Source: an uncultured Robinsoniella sp. (GTDB lineage Bacteria; Bacillota; Clostridia; Lachnospirales; Lachnospiraceae). Taken from it: DNA of 64,000 nt. Position 1 is the first letter of the stretch; each line of letters begins with the position of its first letter. Below the pieces are notes generated by a model. That model was not told where the DNA came from, searched no databases, and saw only the letters and a program-made list of their open reading frames with translations. Both the position numbers and the translations under genes were made by a program. Below are positions 1 to 7,132 of the stretch, piece by piece. Location: NCBI GenBank assembly GCA_900539655.1, contig UQCR01000018.1:1-64000 (forward strand). Reading direction: 5' to 3'.

Positions 1-2
1 TC

Positions 3-137
3 CGATCTTCTGTGAAGGCGATGGAAGAACAGGGATATATTACAAAAAAAGGCTATATACTTGAGATAAACCGGGAACAGTATTTAAAAATGAAAGAATT
101 TATTGCAGATAAAGTTGCAAATTATGAAAAGAAATAA
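3..137 (+). CDS. C-terminal fragment of an unidentified protein, possibly a winged-helix regulator
   Basis: The window opens inside a gene. The third frame is open from the first base to a TAA at 135-137 and gives about 44 residues ending in ANYEKK. The stretch MEEQGYITKKGYILEI has the look of the recognition helix end and wing of a winged-helix DNA-binding domain, followed by a charged helix. That resemblance is the only functional hint, and the family cannot be named. The uridine phosphorylase gene starts 32 bases downstream, so the two may be cotranscribed. Confidence 0.5.
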   Translation, partial: RSSVKAMEEQGYITKKGYILEINREQYLKMKEFIADKVANYEKK

Positions 138-169
138 AATTTAGGATTGCTGAAAAGGAGATTGTTATT

Positions 170-943
170 ATGAAATATGCAGAAGAAGGATTACAGTATC
201 ATATCGGCGTAAGAAGCGGGGATGTAGGAAAATATGTGATCCTGCCGGGAGATCCCAAGAGATGTGAAAAAATTGCAAAGCACTTTGACAATGCAAAGTT
301 AGTTGCTGACAGTAGGGAATTTGTTACTTATACCGGATACCTGGACGGAGTGAAAGTAAGTGTCACATCCACAGGAATTGGCGGTCCGTCCGCATCAATT
401 GCCATGGAAGAGCTGGTCAAGGCCGGGGCAGATACTTTTATCCGCGTGGGAACCTGCGGAGGAATGGATCTGGACGTGCAAAGCGGCGATGTTGTTATCG
501 CGACGGGGGCAATCCGCATGGAAGGCACCAGTAAAGAGTATGCGCCTATCGAATATCCGGCAGTGGCTGATATTGAAGTAGCCAATGCTTTGATTAATTC
601 GGCAAAAGATCTGAACTACCGCTATCATGCCGGCGTGGTAGAATGTAAGGATTCTTTTTACGGACAGCATGAGCCGGATAAAATGCCGGTAAATTATGAA
701 CTTCAGAATAAGTGGAATGCATGGCTTCGTCTGGGATGCAAGGCATCTGAAATGGAATCGGCAGCGTTATTCATTGTAGGCAGTTACTTAAGAGTCCGCG
801 TGGGATCTGTATTTCTGGTAGTGGCAAATCAGGAAAGAGAAAAACAAGGTCTTAGCAATGAAGTGGTGCACGATACGGAAATAGCAATTACCAATGCTGT
901 TCTGGCTCTTCGGAAATTGATCAAAGAAGACGGAAACAAATAA
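170..943 (+). CDS. udp: Uridine phosphorylase (nucleoside phosphorylase family)
   Basis: A cytoplasmic pyrimidine salvage enzyme that splits uridine with phosphate into uracil and ribose-1-phosphate. The 257 residues match the usual length (about 253). Family landmarks are visible: the phosphate-binding ILPGDPKR near residue 24, STGIGGPSASIAMEEL near residue 66, and the active-site segment SEMESAALF near residue 192 that contacts the ribose. The arrangement follows Udp more closely than purine nucleoside phosphorylase DeoD, for example REFVTYTGYLDG and FPAVAD-like YPAVAD. The ATG is preceded by AAAAGGAGA at a good spacing. A terminator-like hairpin follows the stop, so this gene probably ends its transcript. 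Purine specificity cannot be wholly excluded by eye. Confidence 0.9.
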   Translation: MKYAEEGLQYHIGVRSGDVGKYVILPGDPKRCEKIAKHFDNAKLVADSREFVTYTGYLDGVKVSVTSTGIGGPSASIAMEELVKAGADTFIRVGTCGGMDLDVQSGDVVIATGAIRMEGTSKEYAPIEYPAVADIEVANALINSAKDLNYRYHAGVVECKDSFYGQHEPDKMPVNYELQNKWNAWLRLGCKASEMESAALFIVGSYLRVRVGSVFLVVANQEREKQGLSNEVVHDTEIAITNAVLALRKLIKEDGNK

Positions 944-956
944 ATAATACGAATTT

Positions 957-1010
957 ATCCCCGGTTTTCAGGCTCTTAAAAGTAGGAGAAGCCATGCCGG
1001 GGATTTTTGT
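957..1010 (+). terminator. Terminator-like hairpin after uridine phosphorylase
   Basis: ATCCCCGG (957-964) can pair with CCGGGGAT (997-1004), with a further imperfect inner pairing of GGCTCTT with AGGAGAAGCC. A short T-rich stretch follows. This position, 14 bases after the udp stop, fits an intrinsic terminator. Confidence 0.55.
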
Positions 1011-1074
1011 CGTCTTAAAATATTAATAATTTTTAAAATTTTGCATGAAATGTATCAAAATTAGCACAATAATG

Positions 1075-1103
1075 TTGACACTACAGGCAAATAGGCTTAG
1101 AAT
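1075..1103 (+). promoter_or_regulatory. Sigma-70-type promoter for the membrane protein gene
   Basis: A consensus -35 box TTGACA (1075-1080), exactly 17 bases, then a -10 box TAGAAT (1098-1103). It lies about 70 bases before the ATG of the gene at 1174 and after the udp terminator, so that gene is probably its own transcription unit. Confidence 0.7.
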
Positions 1104-1173
1104 TTATTAAATATTTATAGTTTTATGAAGCATATGAATGAACAGTTGATAAATGCTGTGAAAGGGGACTAAT

Positions 1174-1746
1174 ATGAGTCAGGTTCAAAGTATGTTAGAA
1201 CGTCTGCCGGAGGAACTGTCAGGTATATTTATGGCAGTTACAATTATAATGGCACTGGTGAATTGTTTTTTCGGATATCGGCTGCTTAAGTTCTGGGTAT
1301 CTCTATTTGGATTTGTTACCGGTGCAGGAGCCGGATATTTTCTTGCGGATTATTTATCCCATAATATGATCATTGCAATCATAGCAGCAATTATATGCGG
1401 CATTGTACTCATGGGGCTGGCATATAAGGTCTATCTGGCAGGCGTTTTTATTCTCTGCGGTGCGCTTGCTTATTTTGCCATGAGCGAAATCCTGATGCCT
1501 GACATCTGGTGGAAATTTGCGGCATGCATTGTAGTAGGACTGATAATTGGATTTATTGCAGTTAAATTTGTCAGACCGGCGGTGATTGTAAGTTCCGGCA
1601 TTCATGGCGGAATATCTTCAGTGGGTGCAATGCTGACAGCCGTGGGACTGCAAGATCGGACCATGGCTGTGGTGGCAGGCCTGGCGCTGGCATTAGTGGG
1701 TATTTTATTTCAGTTTGCCAATACCAGAAGGCTGGAGCGTATGTGA
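1174..1746 (+). CDS. Polytopic membrane protein, DUF4203/TMEM198-like
   Basis: The 190-residue protein is almost entirely hydrophobic, with about six to seven predicted membrane segments (roughly residues 18-38, 42-62, 65-85, 90-108, 112-132, 136-155, 160-180) and a short basic C-terminus (NTRRLERM). The glycine-rich pattern of the segments resembles the DUF4203 (TM7S3/TM198-like) domain, whose function is unknown. An AAGGGG ribosome binding site precedes the ATG. A consensus promoter lies just upstream and the glycine riboswitch unit follows, so it looks monocistronic. No transport motif or catalytic residue can be picked out. Confidence 0.7.
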   Translation: MSQVQSMLERLPEELSGIFMAVTIIMALVNCFFGYRLLKFWVSLFGFVTGAGAGYFLADYLSHNMIIAIIAAIICGIVLMGLAYKVYLAGVFILCGALAYFAMSEILMPDIWWKFAACIVVGLIIGFIAVKFVRPAVIVSSGIHGGISSVGAMLTAVGLQDRTMAVVAGLALALVGILFQFANTRRLERM

Positions 1747-1833
1747 AAATTTATTCCTGCCATTTGCCAGAAAGCAATATTAAGTCTGGAGCCGGAAAAT
1801 AGGGCGAAAAGTGTACTAAATTCCGAAAATTCC

Positions 1834-1862
1834 TTGCAAAAACAGCAAAAATATGATATAGT
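1834..1862 (+). promoter_or_regulatory. Promoter of the glycine riboswitch / symporter transcript
   Basis: TTGCAA (1834-1839), 17 bases, TATAGT (1857-1862). The predicted start near 1869 places the aptamer about 35 nucleotides into the transcript. Confidence 0.65.
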
Positions 1863-1903
1863 ATCTCCTGTCAAAGACAAATGTCCAATTAGGGCATACA
1901 ATG

Positions 1904-1994
1904 ACAACTCTGGAGAGTCTCAAAGAACGAGCGCCGAAGGTGTACAGTGGGTACAGTAAGTTTACCCGCCAATCTCTCAGGCAAAAGGACAGAG
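1904..1994 (+). promoter_or_regulatory. Glycine riboswitch aptamer
   Basis: The sequence contains the hallmark conserved segments of the glycine aptamer: GGAGAGTCT, then GCGCCGAAGG (1931-1940), then CTCTCAGGCAAAAGGACAGAG (about 1974-1994). Only one clear aptamer is present, not the classic tandem pair. A hairpin with a T-run follows 30 bases later and would serve as the expression platform. Glycine riboswitches are usually ON switches; next to a symporter in Clostridia either sign is possible. The downstream AgcS-type gene fits glycine sensing. Confidence 0.92.
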
Positions 1995-2023
1995 CTATAT
2001 CTGTATAAGTTCTACTCTTTAGG

Positions 2024-2053
2024 GGGCTGATTATTTTATCAGCTCTTTTTCTA
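2024..2053 (+). terminator. Expression-platform terminator of the glycine riboswitch
   Basis: GGCTGAT pairs with ATCAGCTC around a six-base loop and is followed by TTTTT. It sits between the aptamer and the ribosome binding site of the symporter, the position expected for riboswitch-controlled termination. Confidence 0.75.
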
Positions 2054-2086
2054 TTGCATTAAAACAGATAAGGAGAGAAGAGAATT

Positions 2087-3487
2087 ATGCTGGAACAACT
2101 TAACACGATATTGGGAAACATTGATGATTTCCTTTGGGGGATTCCCCTTATTGTACTTATTTTAACTACGGGGATTTATTTGACAATCCGTCTGAAGGGC
2201 CTGCAGATCACAAAACTTCCCAAGGCACTTAAGTATATGTTTAAAAATGAAGAAGGCGGCCATGGGGAAGTAACCAGCTTTGCAGCACTTTGCACCGCAC
2301 TTTCTGCAACCATTGGAACAGGAAACATAGTAGGAGTGGCTACTGCAATCGTAGCCGGAGGACCAGGTGCATTATTTTGGATGTGGGTTGCGGCATTGTT
2401 TGGGATGGCTACTAAATACGCTGAGGGTGTATTGGCGATTAAATACCGGGTAATTAATGATGACGGTCATGTAATCGGAGGGCCTTTTTACTATATTCAA
2501 AATGGTATGGGCGTAAAATGGAAATGGCTTGCAAAATTATTTGCGTTCTTTGGACTGGGAGTGGGACTGCTGGGAATTGGAACGTTTACACAGGTAAATG
2601 GTATCTCCAATGCGGTTAATAATTTTTTTGATCCTAATAATGCCTGGAGCGTTTCTATCTTAGGAAGGGAGTATTCCTGGACAGTAGTCATCGCAGGGAT
2701 TATCTTGACTATCTGTGTTGGTATGGTAATTATCGGCGGGATCAAGAGAATTGCAAGTGTTTCACAAATCGTCGTACCGTTTATGGCGGGAATATACATT
2801 CTTGCCTGTCTGGTACTTCTGGTTCTGAATTATAAGCATATTCCAGGTGCTTTCAAATCAATTTTTGAAGGAGCCTTTGGACTTCGTGCGGCGGCAGGCG
2901 GAGCTCTGGGAAGTATTATGGTAGCAATGCAAAAGGGAATTGCCCGTGGAATTTTTTCAAATGAAGCCGGTCTTGGAAGTGCGCCCATTGCAGCAGCGGC
3001 AGCCCAGACCAATGAGCCGGTCCGCCAGGGATTAGTTTCCATGACGGGAACATTCATTGATACCATTGTAATCTGTACCATGACGGGGCTTACGATTGTA
3101 ATTACAGATACCTGGAATATTGGTTTAGAAGGGGTTGCGGTAACTACAGCGGCATTTCAGCAGGGACTGCCCTTCAGCAATACAGTCAGTGCATTTATAT
3201 TGATGGTCTGCCTCGTGTTTTTTGCTTTCACCACAATATTGGGCTGGGACTATTACAGTGAACGGTGTCTGGAATATCTCTGCGGATATAACAAAAAGAT
3301 ATTAAACGGTTACCGCTGGCTGTATATTTTGGCTGTATTTATAGGTCCGTTTATGACAGTGTCTGCGGTTTGGGTTATTGCGGATATTTTCAATGCACTG
3401 ATGGCGCTGCCGAACTTAATTGCAATATTGGTGTTAAGCGGTGTAATTGCAGCGGAAACAAAGAAGTATTTTTCCAAAATAAAATAG
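2087..3487 (+). CDS. Alanine/glycine:cation (Na+) symporter, AgcS family
   Basis: An inner-membrane amino acid/cation symporter of the AGCS family, about 11 membrane segments in 466 residues, the usual size. Family signatures are readable: GLQITKLPKAL after the first segment, TALSATIGTGNIVGVATAI near residue 70, GPGALFWMWVAALFGMATKYAEG near residue 105, and the conserved GIARGIFSNEAGLGSAPIAAAAA near residue 285. The leader carries a glycine riboswitch and terminator, so glycine, and probably alanine, is the likely substrate and regulatory ligand. An AAGGAGAGAAGAG ribosome binding site precedes the ATG. A strong terminator follows 10 bases after the stop, making a single-gene unit. Confidence 0.92.
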   Translation: MLEQLNTILGNIDDFLWGIPLIVLILTTGIYLTIRLKGLQITKLPKALKYMFKNEEGGHGEVTSFAALCTALSATIGTGNIVGVATAIVAGGPGALFWMWVAALFGMATKYAEGVLAIKYRVINDDGHVIGGPFYYIQNGMGVKWKWLAKLFAFFGLGVGLLGIGTFTQVNGISNAVNNFFDPNNAWSVSILGREYSWTVVIAGIILTICVGMVIIGGIKRIASVSQIVVPFMAGIYILACLVLLVLNYKHIPGAFKSIFEGAFGLRAAAGGALGSIMVAMQKGIARGIFSNEAGLGSAPIAAAAAQTNEPVRQGLVSMTGTFIDTIVICTMTGLTIVITDTWNIGLEGVAVTTAAFQQGLPFSNTVSAFILMVCLVFFAFTTILGWDYYSERCLEYLCGYNKKILNGYRWLYILAVFIGPFMTVSAVWVIADIFNALMALPNLIAILVLSGVIAAETKKYFSKIK

Positions 3488-3496
3488 TATACAGAA

Positions 3497-3530
3497 CAAA
3501 AACATCACTTTTTAATAAAGTGATGTTTTT
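3497..3530 (+). terminator. Intrinsic terminator after the symporter
   Basis: A near-perfect stem AAAACATCACTTT / AAAGTGATGTTTTT around a short AT loop, ending in a T-run. The inverted A-run means it could also work on the other strand. Confidence 0.85.
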
Positions 3531-3549
3531 ATGTATAAAATAAAATCAC

Positions 3550-3578
3550 TTGAAATATATCGGAGTCGGTGGTATAAT
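3550..3578 (+). promoter_or_regulatory. Isolated consensus-like promoter upstream of a decayed gene
   Basis: TTGAAA (3550-3555), 17 bases, TATAAT (3573-3578). Nothing intact follows it: the next 370 bases hold only short broken reading frames and then a terminator. It probably once drove the remnant at 3726-3942, or a small RNA. Confidence 0.5.
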
Positions 3579-3725
3579 ATAAGCATAAAATCTAATAACC
3601 AATTCTTAGAAGGCATTTCGTCTTCAAAATCTCAACGAGTGAAAATTGAAAAAGGAAATAATTATATCTGTAAGTATAGTCTTTTATTATTACGTCATAA
3701 GAGTTTCCGATAAGAAAGGCGTTCT

Positions 3726-3942
3726 ATGGCGTGTTATGATTCATATGGGCATCAATGGTACCCGGCATTTTTTGCATCATGGCAGATCGAGTTTCAGGAC
3801 GAATCAGAGGATTTAACATTTGAAAATGAACACATGATAGGTAAATAGTCTGGTCAAAGAATATGAGAGTCACAAGGATGAAAAGATATATAATTCGGTA
3901 ATGGATATTATAGTGAAAAATAATACAAAACGTTCGCTCTAG
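3726..3942 (+). pseudogene. Remnant of a small protein-coding gene in two frames
   Basis: A 40-codon frame starting at ATG 3726 (MACYDSYGHQWYPAFF at its start, ending ENEHMIGK, TAG at 3846) reads like real protein. Directly after it a second frame (3847-3942) continues in a protein-like way (LVKEYESHKDEKIYNSV) to a TAG. A single frame change would join them. A terminator follows at once, and a promoter lies upstream at 3550. The family is not recognised. The rest of 3531-3941 shows no convincing coding, and the 60-codon frame at 3531-3713 begins inside the symporter terminator. The fragment might also be a genuine 40-residue protein. Confidence 0.35.
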
Positions 3943-3944
3943 AA

Positions 3945-3996
3945 ATGCTCTGGAACGTGTGCTACTTTTATGTTACACATCCCAGAGTATTTTTTA
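3945..3996 (+). terminator. Terminator-like hairpin
   Basis: ATGCTCTGG (3945-3953) pairs with CCCAGAGTAT (3981-3990), with an inner GTGT/ACAC pairing, followed by TTTTTT. It closes the remnant gene just upstream and separates it from the convergent glnA-ANTAR unit. Confidence 0.6.
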
Positions 3997-4098
3997 TTAT
4001 TGCTTATATTAATAGATACGATTCCATGCAACTTAGATCTGCATGTATGGAAAATCCAAAGGGCTGTATATACAAGATTTGCCGGATTATCAGCTCAA

Positions 4099-4671
4099 TC
4101 AGCTGTTCTCATAGGATTTTAAAATGCGGTCAGCTATGATCCTTCTGGTTACCCTTGTGTCCATTGCCTGCTTTTCAATGTATTTATGGGCTTCGGATTC
4201 CGACATGTTCAGGTATTCAATCAGAATACACTTTGCCCGGTCCACTATGCGGATATCCTCAATTTTCTGCAGCAGCTGTTTATTTTCATTGCGCATCACA
4301 GACATGCGGTTATGGGAAGCCTGGCACAATTTCAGTGCACTCCAGAAAAGGACTTTGCTGATTGGCTTGGCAATTGTGAATACTCCGTATTCTTCGACCT
4401 TCATTGAAACATCATCGTATAATTCCGTTTTCACGATCAGGATGACCTGAGTGGATCCTTCCGTGGCGATATTTCTCGCCAGACTGACACCGGTTTCATC
4501 CCGGAGTGGAGAATTTATAATACACAGATCAAAACTGCGCTCGATCAGTAAGCGTCTGGCTTCACCGCAATTTGCTACTGTGACAAGTTCACGGCAGGAA
4601 CTTTGTGAAAGCATATCCCGGAAAACTGCGATACTTTTTTCGGTGGGGGATATAATTAGAACGCTGTCCAT
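4099..4671 (-). CDS. ANTAR-domain RNA-binding regulator with degenerate receiver
   Basis: A two-domain protein of 190 residues. Residues 1-115 have the receiver fold pattern, but the phosphorylation site is altered: in the third strand the usual Asp is Asn (DLCIINSPL), the acidic pair after strand one is missing (IISPTE), and only the Lys of FTIAKPIS is kept. Residues about 125-186 form a coiled-coil linker and an ANTAR domain (RIVDRAKCILIEYLNMSESEAHKYI), which binds hairpin RNA and prevents transcription termination in NasT/AmiR/EutV-type proteins. The gene lies 61 bases downstream of glutamine synthetase on the same strand, with a GAAAGGCGG ribosome binding site. It probably controls nitrogen genes by antitermination, switched by something other than phosphorylation. 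The target RNA is not proven. Confidence 0.88.
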   Translation of the reverse strand: MDSVLIISPTEKSIAVFRDMLSQSSCRELVTVANCGEARRLLIERSFDLCIINSPLRDETGVSLARNIATEGSTQVILIVKTELYDDVSMKVEEYGVFTIAKPISKVLFWSALKLCQASHNRMSVMRNENKQLLQKIEDIRIVDRAKCILIEYLNMSESEAHKYIEKQAMDTRVTRRIIADRILKSYENS

Positions 4672-4732
4672 ATTATCGCCGCCTTTCTTATTTATAGACT
4701 TACAGGGACTGTCTTATAAAGTTCATCTATTC

Positions 4733-6049
4733 TTAAATGAGCTTAAAGTAGATCTGTTTATAAAAATCCTCTTTATTCGCGGTTTTATCATAGGCAAGTA
4801 TTTCTTCTTTTTTAATCAGGAAATATTTTTCTAATAATGCAGGATCTAAGATCTTTTTGATAAAACTGCTATTAGATGCTATGCGGACTGCCTCTTCCAA
4901 AGAACCGGGAAGGGCAGTGAGATTGCTTATAACTGATTGATCAGCCGTATACAGGTTCTCATCTAAAGCTTCTGTAAGTACGGCATTGTGTTCTATTCCA
5001 TCAAGTCCTGCATGGAGCAGTATGGCAAATGCCAGGTACGGATTCAGTGAAGGGTCCGGTGAGCGTAGTTCCATCCTTGCTTTTTCGCCTGTCTGGGCTG
5101 GAATACGTACGAGCTGAGAACGATTTTGGTGAGACCAGGATACATATTTAGGGGCCTCAAATGATCCAAAGCGTTCATAGGAATTCTGAATGGGGTTTAA
5201 AAAAGCAGTCATTTCTGCGGCATGTTCTATAATGCCCGCCATAAAACTTTCAGCCACAGGATTATGTTGTTCACCGCTGAGAAAAATATTCTTACCATTT
5301 TGTGAAAGTGACAAATTAATGTGGAGTCCGCTTCCGCTTTCAAAAGAAATAGGTTTCGGCATAAAGGAAGCATAGAGGCCATTTCTTGCAGCAATTGCTT
5401 TTACGACAGACTTAAAAGTCAGCAGGTTATCAGCGGTGCCCAGGAAATCGCAGTATTTAAAATCAATTTCATTTTGACCGGGTCCGCTTTCGTGATGGGA
5501 GGATTCCGGAGTAATGCCCATTTCTTCCAGACAGAGACAGATTTCCCGGCGGACGTTTTCACCTTTATCAAGAGGCGCAATATCAAAGTAACCCGCTTCG
5601 TCATGAGTCTCAAATACAGGATTTCCGTCTTCATCTGTTTTGAATAAGTAAAATTCACACTCGGTTCCTGCCTTTGGCAGATAGCCCATGGATTCACAGC
5701 GTTTAATAGCTGATTTCAGTATATGCCTGGTATCGCAGACATATGGGGTTCCATCCGGATTTTTAATGCTGCAGTAGAACCGGACTACCCTGCCCTGCTG
5801 GGGACGCCATGGGAGTACGCTTAAAGTGGCGGCATCCGGGATCAGGAACAAGTCAGATTTTTCTACACCGCAGAATCCCCGGATGTTTGACCCGTCAAAG
5901 GAGATTCCTTCAAGGAAAGCCCGTTCCAGCTGATCTGGCATTATCGAGATGTTTTTTTGTGTGCCAAATAAATCACAGAAAGCAAGTCTGATGAATTTAA
6001 CGTCATTGTCCCGGACAAACTCTAAAACTTCTTGTATTGTATGATCCAT
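4733..6049 (-). CDS. glnA: Type I glutamine synthetase
   Basis: Cytoplasmic ATP-dependent synthesis of glutamine from glutamate and ammonia. The 438 residues fit the short GSI-alpha group, which lacks the adenylylation insertion. Visible landmarks: the N-terminal beta-grasp (residues 12-95, FCDLFGTQKNISI), GTECEFYLF near residue 132, ESGPGQNEIDFKY near residue 193 in the metal site, GSGLHINLS near residue 240, and NRSQLVRIPA near residue 310 in the ATP/glutamate site. Start is the ATG at 6049 preceded by AGGAGGAAA. The leader has a consensus promoter and a large terminator-like hairpin. The ANTAR gene follows in the same direction. A glutamine-synthetase-like gamma-glutamyl ligase is less likely because the ammonia-site motifs are intact. 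Confidence 0.92.
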   Translation of the reverse strand: MDHTIQEVLEFVRDNDVKFIRLAFCDLFGTQKNISIMPDQLERAFLEGISFDGSNIRGFCGVEKSDLFLIPDAATLSVLPWRPQQGRVVRFYCSIKNPDGTPYVCDTRHILKSAIKRCESMGYLPKAGTECEFYLFKTDEDGNPVFETHDEAGYFDIAPLDKGENVRREICLCLEEMGITPESSHHESGPGQNEIDFKYCDFLGTADNLLTFKSVVKAIAARNGLYASFMPKPISFESGSGLHINLSLSQNGKNIFLSGEQHNPVAESFMAGIIEHAAEMTAFLNPIQNSYERFGSFEAPKYVSWSHQNRSQLVRIPAQTGEKARMELRSPDPSLNPYLAFAILLHAGLDGIEHNAVLTEALDENLYTADQSVISNLTALPGSLEEAVRIASNSSFIKKILDPALLEKYFLIKKEEILAYDKTANKEDFYKQIYFKLI

Positions 6050-6111
6050 AATTATTTCCTCCTGGTTTTTGAAAAAAGGATTATTGAATAATGGTTATGA
6101 TTAATAGATTA

Positions 6112-6172
6112 TTAAAAAACAGCGCTCATCGTACAAGGTTTGAATTTGATTCAAGCCCTGTACGATGAACGC
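6112..6172 (-). terminator. Leader attenuator hairpin of glnA
   Basis: On the minus strand a 17-bp arm (GCGTTCATCGTACAGGG with CCTTGTACGATGAGCGC, two G-U pairs) is extended by TTGAAT/ATTCAA around a CAA loop, then TGTTTTTT. It begins only about 10 nucleotides after the predicted glnA start site and ends about 60 before the ATG, so glnA needs antitermination or read-through. The ANTAR protein encoded downstream is the obvious candidate, but the classic pair of six-base-loop hairpins was not identified. Confidence 0.8.
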
Positions 6173-6187
6173 CTTTGTTCAATTAGA

Positions 6188-6216
6188 AGAATACACTAAT
6201 TTATTTTTCTTGTCAA
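6188..6216 (-). promoter_or_regulatory. Consensus promoter of glnA
   Basis: Reading the minus strand: TTGACA (6216-6211), exactly 17 bases, TATTCT (6193-6188). The start would be near 6181, giving a leader of about 130 nucleotides that is mostly the hairpin described at 6112-6172. The rest of the 6050-6405 gap holds AT-rich sequence and the upstream region of the divergent ABC unit. Confidence 0.75.
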
Positions 6217-6405
6217 TGCTCCCATACAGAAAATATTTTGCATATGCTTTTTTGCCATTGACTGTGAGCCGAGAGGTAGCCATTTTTATTCTTTTTTATT
6301 GTTTTTTAATAAGTAAAAACAGTGTTTTTTCAAACCTGATGTGATAAAATAGTAAAAACATGCAAAATTACAAATGCATAAGAATAATAGTGAAGAGGGG
6401 TTTAG

Positions 6406-7125
6406 ATGTCAGAAAGAAGTCATGAGAATTTCGTTGAACTGTCCGGTGTTACCAAAACATACCACATGGGTGAGGTGGATATTCACGCTGTGGACGGCAT
6501 AGATTTTCAGATAACAAAAGGTGAGTTCGTTGTAGTAGTGGGACCAAGTGGTGCCGGAAAAACAACGGTTTTAAATATTTTAGGAGGCATGGACACTGCC
6601 ACAAAAGGGAAGGTATGGGTTGACGGAGAGAATATAGCGGAATATAATTCCAAAAAATTAACTGGGTACCGCAGAGATGACATAGGTTTTGTATTTCAGT
6701 TTTACAATCTGGTTCCCAATCTTACGGCGCTGGAAAACGTGGAACTGGCACTTCAGATTTGCAAAAACCCTCTCAAAGCAAAAGATGTATTGGATGAGGT
6801 AGGACTTGGAGAACGGCTGAATAATTTTCCGGCGCAGCTATCCGGCGGAGAACAGCAGAGGGTGTCGATTGCCAGAGCGCTGGCTAAGAATCCGAAGCTG
6901 TTATTGTGTGATGAGCCAACCGGAGCACTTGACTATCAGACCGGAAAGTCCATATTAAAGCTGCTGCAGGATATGTGCAGGGAAAAAGGCATGACCGTAA
7001 TCGTCATTACCCACAATTCAGCACTGGCGCCAATGGCTGACAGGGTGATTAAAATAAAAAACGGTAAAGTTTCCAGTATGAGAATGAATGATGAACCGAT
7101 ATCGGTAGAATTAATTGAATGGTAG
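6406..7125 (+). CDS. ABC transporter ATP-binding protein, MacB/LolD type
   Basis: The ATPase subunit of an FtsX-type ABC exporter or mechanotransmitter, 239 residues. Walker A GPSGAGKTT lies near residue 47, the Q-loop QFYNLVPNLTALENV near residue 104, the ABC signature LSGGEQQRVSIARAL near residue 146, Walker B LLLCDEPTGALD near residue 166 and the H-loop ITHN near residue 202. The TGALD variant and VPNLTALENV are typical of the MacB/LolD/BceA group. The ATG follows GAAGAGGGG. The permease gene follows at once, almost overlapping the stop, so the two form one transporter. A weak TAAAAT box lies at 6345, with no convincing -35 box. Confidence 0.92.
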   Translation: MSERSHENFVELSGVTKTYHMGEVDIHAVDGIDFQITKGEFVVVVGPSGAGKTTVLNILGGMDTATKGKVWVDGENIAEYNSKKLTGYRRDDIGFVFQFYNLVPNLTALENVELALQICKNPLKAKDVLDEVGLGERLNNFPAQLSGGEQQRVSIARALAKNPKLLLCDEPTGALDYQTGKSILKLLQDMCREKGMTVIVITHNSALAPMADRVIKIKNGKVSSMRMNDEPISVELIEW

Positions 7126-7132
7126 TGGGCAT

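Noticed and set aside
3531..3713. 60-codon frame after the symporter
   Set aside because: It begins within the symporter terminator, overlaps a promoter and has no ribosome binding site or protein-like pattern.
6112..6172. Standard ANTAR target with two six-base-loop hairpins
   Set aside because: I could not place two such hairpins between the promoter and the terminator; only one long hairpin is evident.
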